Shown here: one piece after another, positions 34,901 to 46,900 of the stretch
How the letters are laid out: every line of letters begins with the position of its first letter
Position numbering within the stretch: the stretch's first letter is position 1
Source: Aplectana chamaeleonis
Taxonomy: Eukaryota > Nematoda > Chromadorea > Rhabditida > Cosmocercidae
Reading direction: 5' to 3'
NCBI GenBank assembly: GCA_029168955.1
Contig: JAPDOI010000121.1
Location: 248,001 to 312,000 of the forward strand
DNA length: 64,000 nucleotides
Made by a program: the position numbers and the translations under genes
The notes under the pieces: generated by a model
What the model saw: only the letters and a program-made list of their open reading frames with translations
What the model was told of the DNA's origin: nothing
Databases searched by the model: none

Positions 34901-37900
34901 TTTCGCTTCGATAAAGTATATTCTAACTCGCTTTTTCATTGAGCGGTATAAATAGCAATTCACTCGAACAGCAACAGTTTACGTTTTTTTTATCCGCAAA
35001 CGATTTCCTGAGAATTTGTAGAGTAAATACTTTTCAGGTTTGTTTTCGGAAGCTTTCCTGTTGACCTTGCTTCTTTCAAGAGTGTGCACAGTTACATAGC
35101 AAATGATAGTACAACTCCAGCTCTCCTTCTTACGGATGCGTGCTATTCAGGAAGAATAGGTATGCCTCTAATAAAGCATCTTTCACTTTCCATATTTCTG
35201 TTTGTGTTTTCTTGATTTGTATTTTGAAATGAACACAATTTTCGCTGTATTCTATTTTTGTCAAGGCCGAGCAGTCGCTGTCTCGTGACACAAACGCCTG
35301 TTTGAGAGGTCGTTTTATCGTTCAAAATTGACTATTTGTAGAGTTATCGCGAAAGTTCCAGTGAAAACGCAAATATAGAGTGGTCGTAGAATTCTTCGGC
35401 AGTTCTGCTGCTAGACAAAAGATCTGCCGAAGTACGAGACAAAGACCCGCTTGAGCACAATTTTTGCACCATTTTCACATCCTTTGACCTTTTAGTTTTG
35501 GCACATCTTCGTCGCCCAATTTTCCTTTCGTAGTAGCCTAATGAAAGTGGCCCTGATATCAACACGTATGTCACCATTCTTGGCTGGATAGCTCGTATCT
35601 GCCGCCTCTTCCAGTGTTCCGATACCTGTTCAATGAACCTGCTTCGGAATCTGACTTGGTAAGGAAAATAAATTATGTGGTGGACCTACATTTTGATTCT
35701 GGAAGGGGTGGAAACCCTGGGTTGTATTGAAGTTTGGGTCGGTCAAAGTGACCTCACCGTGGCCTTATGGGACCAAGTTCTCCGGCAACCTTTGTGGCTA
35801 TCTTATGGCGAAGGGGTCGTGATCAACCACCAGAAGACCGGTGCGTAGCGTTTTCTCCCCGAATTTTTCCCTTTTTTGCCCTTTGCAGCAGCTTCTCATT
35901 ACATTCTTGAGCATGTCTCAAAAATCACCGGAAAATAATCAGAAGGTAATAGGTATTTTCCGCAATTCTTAATGGAACTTGACAAGACAAGTGATTCATC
36001 GAAAAGCGGGAAAAAGGCTAGGTGCCCCTCCGAAGACATCCCATTCAGCGGCCGGATTGACCGATTTCAAGCCCGTGGGTGAAGGGCAACCAGTGGGCGA
36101 ACTCACTGACTATAAGCCCTGAGCTAGGGCCAAGTTTTACCCCGATTTTCTGTGCTTTCCTGTACCAGAGATCTTTACCTTGCCATCTCAGTAACCCTTA
36201 ACACATAGGTTTATCTGTGATATATCCTGCCCCGTGGTGTCTAGATGTGAGTTTTTAGCACAGGTGAATGCGGAGAATCTGGGTAAAACTTACCATCAAT
36301 CCATGGGCTCATTGTTAATGAATTCATCCCCAGTAAAGTGCTGTTTCTGGGGCAGCCAAATGAGCACTGTGCGCATTCCTGATTGCGCTATCTGTCCCAG
36401 CCACCTAATTCTGCGCAAACGCCAATGATACTTAGACTTTTTCTGACATATTTACTTGTATGAGAATTTTTTAATGAAGCGCCAAGAGTACTTGTATTCT
36501 TTTCTATCTCATAGTTTTAACAGGTGAATTGGAGAAGACTATGCGGCAGTTGATGTCCCAAGAACGCCAGCTCTTCATTGCAGGCGTCGTGGATCCCTCA
36601 CGGAGGAATGAGTCGGATCAGATGGTAGTTGACGTTGAATTTATCAATGGTTTCAATAGTAGTGTATCACCTAGAGTTTATAGATTTGTTCTCTTGGGCG
36701 TTTGGTTCCGCGGGAGTTCTGTGAGGCAGAATCTGTCCAAGTATGTTTCGTTGGGGATTCAACCAGTCCACTGATTCCTCTCTGGTTGATGGTCTATCCG
36801 CAATGCACCTCAGTAGTTAATTTCAATCCACAGACTTCAACGTTTGCTCAAAATACGTGAGTTCTTTCATGTTTTTGTTTTGAATTCAAGCTTCAACCTT
36901 CGTAATCATGCTGCTCCCTGTATTCCTTCCTTATGCTGTTTTTTCATACTATATTCACTTCTACTGAGGAAAAGCTTCATTTTATCTGAGTTGCACCTTT
37001 CGTTTCTCGATCTGCCCGAGCTGGCTCCTGACCTAGTTGTTGCATCTTATTCAGGGAAGGAATTTTATGTTTCGGAGTCTTGTTTAGTATTTTTCATTGT
37101 CACAACGGTGACACACGCTCCGAAACTCTGAAATAGTACATTTTGTTTGCTACGTTGAAGGCTGACCACGATAGGCCTGCGACCGAATCTTAGCGTAAGT
37201 TTTGGCTCATCTCGCCCGAAGGCTGCTCATCTTCCAACTCGGAGTACCGCCTCTCAGCACCGCTTTCGTGCAGTATTTTTTGAATTTAACGACTACCTGT
37301 TATCATCATAGTGACGCTGAACGGCAAGCGCGACGACAATGAGTCCGACACGTCGACAACAAACCAGCGATAGTGTCGCGCGTAGCAGCTGCCTCGTATC
37401 CGTCGTGCTCTGCGCATCGCTCCTGCACCTCCTGATTGCTTACGGCGTTCTCGGCTCACATGGAACATACGGCGATGGGAAGTCTGATCCCAACCTCACG
37501 CTTGCACTTATCATCGCGCGGTGCGTTCTTGACTCAGGCGTCGTTTGCAGTTCAGCCGCTGAGCGGCGAAGTGCAGTCCCATAATATCGATTATGGTGCG
37601 TCTCGTATTTGATACGGTAGAATCGCTCCGTGCCGGACCACCCCGTGACCGTTTTTCAAACAACGCCACAGATTGTACCAGCGACGAATCGCAATGACGG
37701 TAAGTATCAACGGGGCCTCTGCATAGCCATTTTAAATAATTTTTGTGGTTTGTCCTCTGTTCACTCTGCTAGATCACATTTTTGATTTTATTATACGTGA
37801 TACTTCTCTCAATATCGGTTAGGTGGCGTTCAGAGTTTTTGAGGGGCGACGCTATGGAAGAGTTCAATGTAGCGAGAAAATCGCGGCCTGCAGGAAATCA

Positions 37901-40900
37901 GCTGTGAACGTTGCACGAACACTGGGCGATTACGCGCAACAGCGTACGTGCGCGATTCCGCGTAAGCATGCAACTATAGTTTTTTTTTAGTAGCGGTAAC
38001 AAGTTTTTTTTGTGTTCGTTCAACTGCAATTGGTCCAAGAGGTTGAACTTTGTTTATTTTTATCATTTAATTGTTAGATTTGGTTGTGTTAATGAAAAGA
38101 ACAACACTAAAGAGAACAGCGAGCTCGCCTTCGCGCGACGTCTGTCGCGTCGCGCTGCGCGAAGGCGAGGCGAGTGACGTCGCGCGAAGGAAAATTATTC
38201 TGTATTCTATAATTGTATCGAGCCTCTTCACTGTGAACACCTATCGATGACCAGGACGCGACAGGTAGGTTAATTATAACATAGCGTCGCCCGCGATTGA
38301 ACTCTGAACGCCACCTTAGGTATATCATGTGTACATAGGCCATGCTATATCAAAATTATCGAAGTTGAAACTCCATTTTCATTTATCCAATGGGCAGGGA
38401 TTGTTCTACCTATTGTCATTTATCATGTGCCTGTTAAAAAGTTTTGATCGTTTCCCCGCCGCGACTTTTCTGATCGAAGCACATAGGTCGCATCTCCACC
38501 GCTTCCCTCGCAGAGGCATGTGAGACGACTGCTCGCGCTGGACCGCCGACTTCCATACAGTCGGCATGGAATGCACTGATACTTTGCGTTCTCTATTGAA
38601 GATTGGCGCAAACCCGGTGCACTTATGTTGTAACACATGGCACCCAGTTTGCGCCAACCTTCAATGGAGAACGCACAGTACCAGTACGATCAAGGTCGTC
38701 TGTATATGAGGCTGTCCACGTAAGAATCGAGATAGGTCGGTACACAAAAAAAAATTCGCCATTTATATTTTATATCGTTAGAGCACCCAAAAAAACTCAG
38801 GTGCTCGCTTCTAGAATTTTTTTTAAACTTTTTAAAATTTGTTATAAAATTTCAAAGTTTGGCATTTTTTGAACATTCCTTCGCATAGGTCCTTAATGTA
38901 AACGTTTTCTTCTGATTTTTTTGAACATTCCTTCGCATAGATCCTTAGTGTAAACGGATTCTTCTGATAAAAAAAATTGTAAGCGATAATCAACTTTGAG
39001 GATTCGATTGGCGTTATCAGAATTATCAAAATCGCACCCTGTGAAAAAATATTTTTTTTATTCTCTCTCAGCCCAGATCCTGCAGATAGAGACTATGCCC
39101 AAAAGATGCGCCGTTATAGTTTTGGTTTATAAAAATATAAAATCAAAAATCGAAAGACACAAACGACCTATTTCTCGATCGAATAACGCTCGCAGGCGAA
39201 AACCCTCGTGCAAGAGGCCGCTCATGCATTCCATTGCGCGAAAAAATGGATGCAGTAGTAGCTGATTACGAGGAGCTGACATTGTCTCGTGCGATGGAGT
39301 GCATGAGCGGCCTCTTACACGAGGGTTTTTCGCCTGCGAGCGTCAATCGATCGAAAAAATGAGGCTGTTTGTGTCTTTCGATTTTTTATTTTATATTTTG
39401 TATAAACCATAGCGATAATGGCGCATCTTCTGAGCATAGTCTCTATCTGCAGGATCTGGGCTCAGAGAAAATGAAAAAAATATTTTTCCTTAGGGCGCGA
39501 CTTTGATAATTCTGATAACGCCAATCGAATCCTCATAGTTGATTATCATTTACAATTTTTTTTATCAGAAGAATCCGTTTACATTAAGGATCTATGCGAA
39601 GGAATGTTCAAAAAAAGTTTTTAGAAAATTTAGAAGCGAGCAACTGAGTTTTTTGGGGTGCTCTAGCCATATATAAAATATAAAAATGGCAAAAAAATTG
39701 TGTACCAATCTATCTCGATTCTTACGTGAACAGCCTCATGTACTACTACTACTGCGTAGAAATATCTATCTGTAACACCTACTCTTGATCTGAAATTACT
39801 TTTGCTGAGAATGGCTACAAAATCCTGGAGTTGGCCTGTGTCGGAACTGGTGGCTTGGGGTGAGTCCGTGACCAAGTGTTAATTTGTATATCCAATATCC
39901 GTATGAGATCCAGTGAGAGTAGGAATTACTGGTTTTTGAAAGGGATAATCGTTTCTGTTCTGGTGTTGTGAAGGCAGCTATTCTCTGTGTCTTTTTTTTT
40001 GCAGAACTCGTCAGTTTCGGTTGATGTGACGTTTTTTTCATGGAAAGCTGCATCAACCAGTTTCCCGCTAGGAATTACAGTTTAGCATTCGTCGACTGAT
40101 CCCAGGAGAGAAAAAACTGTCATATGTGTTCCCCTCTTTTCAAATAGCGTAAGATTACATTTTCGACTCTTAGCTGTTTTTTAAAGGGTGAACCGGTCTC
40201 CAATTATTTTTCTTCTCATTCCATGCGGTAAAAATGTGGAGACATTACCAGTCTTTGTTCTCCGAAAAGATTTTCTATTGAGGTTTTATCTTTGCTTGTA
40301 TATTCATCATGGATGGAAGCATATTCATCCGTTTATTAGGCCACCAAAGTCGGTCATCGAATTTTCCTTTGTCCGTCTGTGACCTTTAGGTTTAGTGTGT
40401 ATACAATTTGAAAGCGCAGCTTTTCTTCTTTATTTGTTGCGTTCATCGCTATTCGAAAAAAAACTCAACCTGCTCTGAATTTCGCAACGAAATTTAGAGG
40501 GCGTTTTGGATACCAAAATCTTTGAGAGCCCCTCGTTCTCTTCTTTCTATCCATCATATCTGCTTTAGTTTATAAAACATTTAGCTCTGTGAATATCACA
40601 TTAGACTACTAAAACAAGTTCGCGACTTTCGTTCAATGAAGCTAACTTTGCCTTTTCACAAAAAAAAATCTAAAAAGGAGAACTTCTATCTTATCTTCAT
40701 CATCTAAAGACTTTAGGGTACCGAGTTTCAAACTTCAGCTTTGTCGACAGTGTTTTATCGAATTCCATTTATTTTGTCACCTGTAAACTTTTTTTTCAAA
40801 TATCATGAACAAAAGTAAGTTTTGAATTTCAGAAGAAAGGGTTGATAATTGTGTATGATAATTGACAAAGTTAGAGGCATTGTTCGCGATAGAAAGCATT

Positions 40901-43900
40901 TTTCATTTTTCAGGCTGATTTGCATGAATAGGTCATGTAGGCCGTTTTCGTGAAGCTTCGCTTATCAAAAATGCACCGTTCGAATTAGGAGAGGCTCAAA
41001 GCGAGAAAAAAAAGTCGCTCGCTCTACCAATTCCCGACAATCGTCTGGCATTGCCTCCACAAAGCGAGAGAACAAAGAAAATGATCAACAGATGATATTG
41101 TACAAATGAGTGATGGAAAAAATGATGATGAAAAGAAATTACTCTGTGAAGGGTGTCTTTTCTACACATATCGGTTAACCATTCATCCCCCCCTCAAATC
41201 ACTCAAAAGAAAGTTGAACTTCATTTGATCGATAAATCCCGACTCCAATTAGCAATTCCTAGCTATCGGCTCTCCCTCTCTCACAAGGGAAGAATCATTA
41301 CATGCCGTGGCCATTTCAAATGAAATATGCGTTTCTAGGATCAATTTTTGACGTTGAATTCGGGTTTTTACTCTGTAGCTGCCAAACGTTCCTATGAACG
41401 GAGCTATGAGCATTTTTATATTGATTTCTATAGAAAAATGGCATTGTACTTGCCGTAACCTACAGAAATCTTCCGAAAATCCGGGAACGGACCTCATATT
41501 TGTGATCAGCACCCTAAATAACCCTTCTGGACAAATTCAGAGCAAAAAATTTTTCGACCTTTGGACCCTCAAAAGTGGATTGAGCGCGTGAGGCTACGAA
41601 GGTGAAATTTTTTTTTGCCCAAACGTCGTATAGGTGGGTTATTTGGGGCGCCGAACACGAATATGACGTTTCTCACGTTTTTTTTTCTTAAAGGCAGTGG
41701 TCACGATGAAAAATGTTATAGAAAAAACTACAAAAATCAGCTTTGGTCGAAAACAGCTGAAAAACTATGAAGGAAGAGCGGTGAAAAACGGGCTAGAATT
41801 AGAGTTTCTAAGGCCCAAAGATGCTAGTTCGTGCACACGTGCACAGCGATGACGAAAAAGATCGCAGTCTCATGCCGAGCAGTCAAAAATCATCGACAGT
41901 CAGAGGACGAAATAAATGCAAATTTACCTAATAAAAACAGTTGAGCAATGAAAGAAAGCACTCCAGACAATGTTTTTGACTAGATATGTACATAAATCCG
42001 AAGCTTCATTGATTGAAATTCAATTTCAAGCCAGCTGATGTTCTTGATATAAGAGGTCATCGATGCCGATGATGTGGAGTGGGCTCGTCCACCATCAAAA
42101 GACAAGAAAGCTCAGCCTTCAAGTTTGGCCCAAAACAGTGGTTTTTTCGCGATTTTTTCTTATCTGTCCTACTGCTCGAGACCCAGAGAAGGATTTGGAG
42201 AGAAAAAAACGACAAGCATATTTGATCGCGATCACTGCCTTTAAGGTCGGGAACAAATTCCATCGTGGACAATACCTTTAAAGGCATCGTTCGCGCCGGA
42301 AATCATTTTTCATTTTTCAGGCTCAATTTCATGATTGAGCCCGGTAGACCACACTGGTAAACTTTGGCACGTCAAAAACGTTGGGCAATGAGGTTGGAAG
42401 GTGTCAAAGATGAAGATCCGTCACCAGTTCTCACCAGTCATCTAGCACTTTTCCCTAGAGTGTTGATGCGACCGTAAGACAACATGAAAAATAGTTGCGG
42501 CACGAACTCCACATGCAGAAAAACTACGAAAATGACTGTGACGAGGCCTCCGGAAGCAGAAAAACCTCAAAAAGGATTCTGGCGTGAAATTCAAATTCGC
42601 ATTAACAATGTGTTCCGATTGACTTTTGTTTACAAACGAAGGTTTTTCATGGGCCCCTTCGACATTTTCGTTCACTAAGGAGGCCAAGCTACACAAAAAC
42701 ATGAAAAAATAACATTTGGTTTTCTGCGCGTACGATGCCTTTAATGTCAATAGACAAGGCATTGTCTGTCATACCTAATTATGAAGATGTATGTCCCAAA
42801 GCCGTTGGATAATTGAGGCATAATGCGAATTTCCTTTTTCGAAAATTCTCCAGAAATGCGAAATTCGTCCACATGAAGAGATGCTTGGAACCCATATTGG
42901 CACCAGAATCTATTCTTCACAGGGTTCAAATGTTAGTTTAAGCTATACAGTTCTCATGGATGGAAAGAAGAGATCGAGGGACAATTGAAGAATTTCGAGG
43001 CCAAAAACTTCAACATTTTGGTGTGAAATTCGAAGTAGGCTGAGCTTTTTAGTTGCCATAATCGCTATCAGATGGAGAAAAAGTAAAGCTTCCGCATGGT
43101 TCACTACATTTGATCGAAACGGACCATGTAAAACCCTTTGGGTCCTTATTTGGTGAGCACTTTTGTACCAGCCTAATAGAGCTTGTTTCGCTTTTCCCCG
43201 AGGTTCCGGAACACATTGTAGGTAAAATCATGTGTGCAATAAACCGAATTGAAAAATTCTGCAATGCTTTAGAGGTTTCTAGGAACGGCGAAAAAAGAAC
43301 TTTTTGCTTTTAAGAAATTGGGAAATTTCCAGCCCATACTCTGTCCAAGTGGAGCGCAGAACACGAATTTGAAGTTCGTTTCCAGTTTTTCGAAATACGG
43401 CTCCAGGTTACATACTGTAGGGTAATCGTCATTTGCATAGTTGGAGTAACCTAGCGTAATCTTTTGGAAAACTGAAATGGCCTCATCATATTCGTCTTCA
43501 GAACTTCAAATAGCACGCATCGACAAAGTTTTTTCAAATAGCCCTCATCGACAAAGTTTTGGCTGAAAACGCTCTAGTTTCTAAATATTATCAATAAAAT
43601 CACATTTCTCACCGTTGTTGGAATTCCGTGAGGGGGAAGTTTTTTGGAATCGGCAGATTATTGATACCCAGGACTACACGGTCGGCACGGATTCCACTGA
43701 TTTTTTGCGTTCCTTATTATGCGTTGGCTCAAATTCTGACGTATGTTATAACATATGTGCACCGAGTTTGTGCGCCAACGCGCAATAAGGAAGGCATAGT
43801 TTCAGTGTGATCCCTGCCGACTGTACCTACGACATCCAGAATATGGTTTTCTAGAGCATCAGGGCAATGGTGAAACAATCCCAGTTGAAGGATGGGCTCA

Positions 43901-46900
43901 CATTAATTTTTCTTTGTAAAAAAAATACGCTCTCAAAACCTCAAAATGAGGTTTTGATATATGAAGGCTGTCGAACAAGAGTTCAAGTGATCATTGCGTT
44001 GGATTGGTGACGCAGTGACTTGTTATTTTCAAACAGGAGTTTCAAATTATTAACTTTATTAGAAAATCGGTTGAAAATCCAAATTAGGCAATTTTTGAGA
44101 GTCGTCGTCGCAACTTCCTTGCCAATTTTCGCCGCTTCAAAAGATTTCCTCCTTCCTGTTTTACTTGAGTGAAGTCCACATGTGTTGGTGTGTAGTCAGC
44201 AGGTGCTGGTATCGATGTGGGACGAGGCGCAATGGCTGCGTAGTGGTCAACGCTTGCGGTTCTTTGTGGACATGGGCAGTATTCTGCGTCACCACCTGGC
44301 TTGCCTGGTAGCCCAGACACACCCTGTGGTCCTGGTTGTCCCGGAGGTCCAGGATTCCCCGGTCCCCCAGGTGGTCCTTGCAGCCCGGGTGTGCCTATCG
44401 CAGGAGTTTGCCCTGGCTGGCCCGGTTGTCCAGCTGGCCCTATTAGACCGGGCTGCCCCTTCGGGCCAGGCAGTCCACGTCCGATTTGACTGTTTTGTCC
44501 AGGGCCACCTGGTGGACCTGGGGGTCCTGGATGGCCTGGAGTTCCTGGGTCGCCCTGGGGTCCTGCTTGACCAGGTTGTCCATTTGATACAGACCTCGCG
44601 TCCAATCCGGGATGTCCGTTTGGTCCGGGTGGCCCTATCGACCCATCAGGCCCTGGTTGTCCGGGCGGTCCAATTGGGCACTGGATACACCCGCCGGCGT
44701 GTTTGCTTGTGATCGATATTCCCGGAGTTCCAGGTCTACCATTCTGCCCAGGTGGTCCGTCCTCTCCTGGAAAGCCTTCTGATCCTGGAGGACCCTGTGG
44801 TCCAGGTGGGCATTTGTCTGCTTTTTGACCGCAGTTGCAATCAGGTCTACCGTATGCTCTCTTTGACCTTCCGAACAGACTCCGCAGGTACTGATTTCTA
44901 TGTGACTTGTCGCTGTAGATCATGATATCCCATGCGTCGTTGGCGTGGAACTGAAATATATGAAATAGTTTTAAATTTTTTTTACCCGTTCCTAGTTTTG
45001 TGCCCTACTCTCGAAATCATAAGTGAAAGACAGTTTGCTATAAAGCATGATTGTTCAAAGGCAGCATGCAGTCGGCACAGATCGCACTTATTCTTTGCGT
45101 TTCTTGTTAAGCGTTGGCGCAAACTCGGTGCGCATATGATTCAACATACCTGCACCGTATTTGCGCCAACTCAAGGAACGCAATATATCAGTGTGATCCG
45201 TGCCAACTGGATAGGGATCGTAATGTTTTCCAACCGCAGAAGAAGCGGGGAAACCAAGGAGGAGCGAAGTTCATGATTGGCCGAAACACGTCTAGAGTCC
45301 AATCGTTCACCTCGCTCCTTCCTCGTTTCCCCAGCGTTCTTCTACGTTCAGGAAACATAACGACCACCAACCGTGAAGGCTGCACGTGCAATAACTAATG
45401 CTTCATTTTTCAATGTTTCTGCACAGGTAGTCACACGAAGTGAAGAAATATAACCCAAAGCCGAAAAAATCTTCAAATTCTGAGAAAAGAATTAAAATTT
45501 TTTTTGAATAATTTGTATGTTTGGTGCTGCAGAACTCGAGGCGTTGGATATTGTCTGGCAATTCAAACGTCTTTGGTACTCTCTATTCCGTAGCGGAGTT
45601 TACTGTAAGTATATCGCGCGCGGTCGCGCGCGTATGCTGCTTCTCTTTCTCTCCCACACTGTCTCGCTGTCCCTTCCCTTGCTCCCTAAACGTACGAGAG
45701 GGAACAAGGTAAATTTTGCTTCAAATCAGAGCGTGATTGCTTCCTTCTTACCTTTCTTTTTCAAAAAAAAAAGAATTAAAAGAAAAAGGTTTGAATGCAC
45801 ATGTTTGGAAGTCAGGTTCTCTTGAGATAAAGAATGTTTATTGTTTCTGCAATCGCTTCTTCGGATGGACAACTCTTCCATGCTGTGGGCGGGCCGATCC
45901 GATGAGTTGGCTGACTCACGCGATTTTCACCCATTTTCTCTCCTTTTTTGGTCATTCTTTCTTCCTTGTTCTTCTTAGAAGGCCACAAAGCTTGCGTTTT
46001 TGCAATAAAAAAAAAACAAATTTGATGTGATCGTGAACACTCCTTCAACTCGGTCGGAAAATTTAACAAAATTAAAGGCAGTCTCTACGATGAGAAAATG
46101 TTTCCGTTACTTCGTAGAAACGTTGCTTTTGGGTCCCATAGGAATAGTAGATCCTATGAGAACTCGTACCCTTTGCATGTTCAGGCGTTTCTATTGCTGC
46201 CAATCTCACTTTGGAGTCCGACTTCTTGTGAAACCTGAAGCTCCTGAATTAGTTACTCTGCCGATTTTGGAAGAGGAGGGAAGCCCTGGGTCTGTGCAGT
46301 TTGGGGTGCGTGAAACACCGGATTGTGACGTCACCGCGACCTTGCGGGTCCGAATTTTCCGGCAACCAACAAAAGTATGAAAGTAGCAACGACGGAAAAC
46401 GGCCAGGAAGTAGGCAAAAGACTCGTGGATCAGCCGACCTATTGGGTTACCACGCCCGCGTATAGAGGAGTTGTCCATTGAAAGGGAACAGTTGTCGAAC
46501 ATCTGAATACTCTTTATCTTTAATGATTCTAACCTCCAAACATGCACATCGAAACCTCCAACCCTTTCAAAGAATTCTCTGTCGCAAAACCCTTCTAAGG
46601 AATTTTCTTTCGGATGAAACGCAAACAATCCCATTCAATCAAGAATTTCGAAGCGCTAAACCGTTTCCAACGTTTTGAGATTTGAATTTTCCAACTGCAT
46701 TTAGCCTACCGGACGGACGTGATTGAATAATTTAGGGATTTTCAAACGATTTTTCTCTCCGAACTTTGAGTATTTTGTAGGTTCTTTCTGCTATTATGTC
46801 TACCTGGTGGGCTTACATACTCAAAAACTCTGAAAACTAGGATACGGTCTTTTATTGTGAACACTGCCTGTGAGGCGTCCGTGTGCTGACTTTGGAGAAC

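Noticed and set aside
37339..37584. Small secreted protein (hydrophobic stretch after a Ser/Arg-rich start)
   Set aside because: The underlying DNA is a diverged copy of the repeat at 32320-32440 and lacks conserved coding frame between the two copies.
44182..44712. Plus-strand open frames over the collagen exons (also at 49653-50618 and 54621-55252)
   Set aside because: These are shadows of the Gly-X-Y codon pattern on the minus strand. The minus-strand frames have start, splice and protein-family support.
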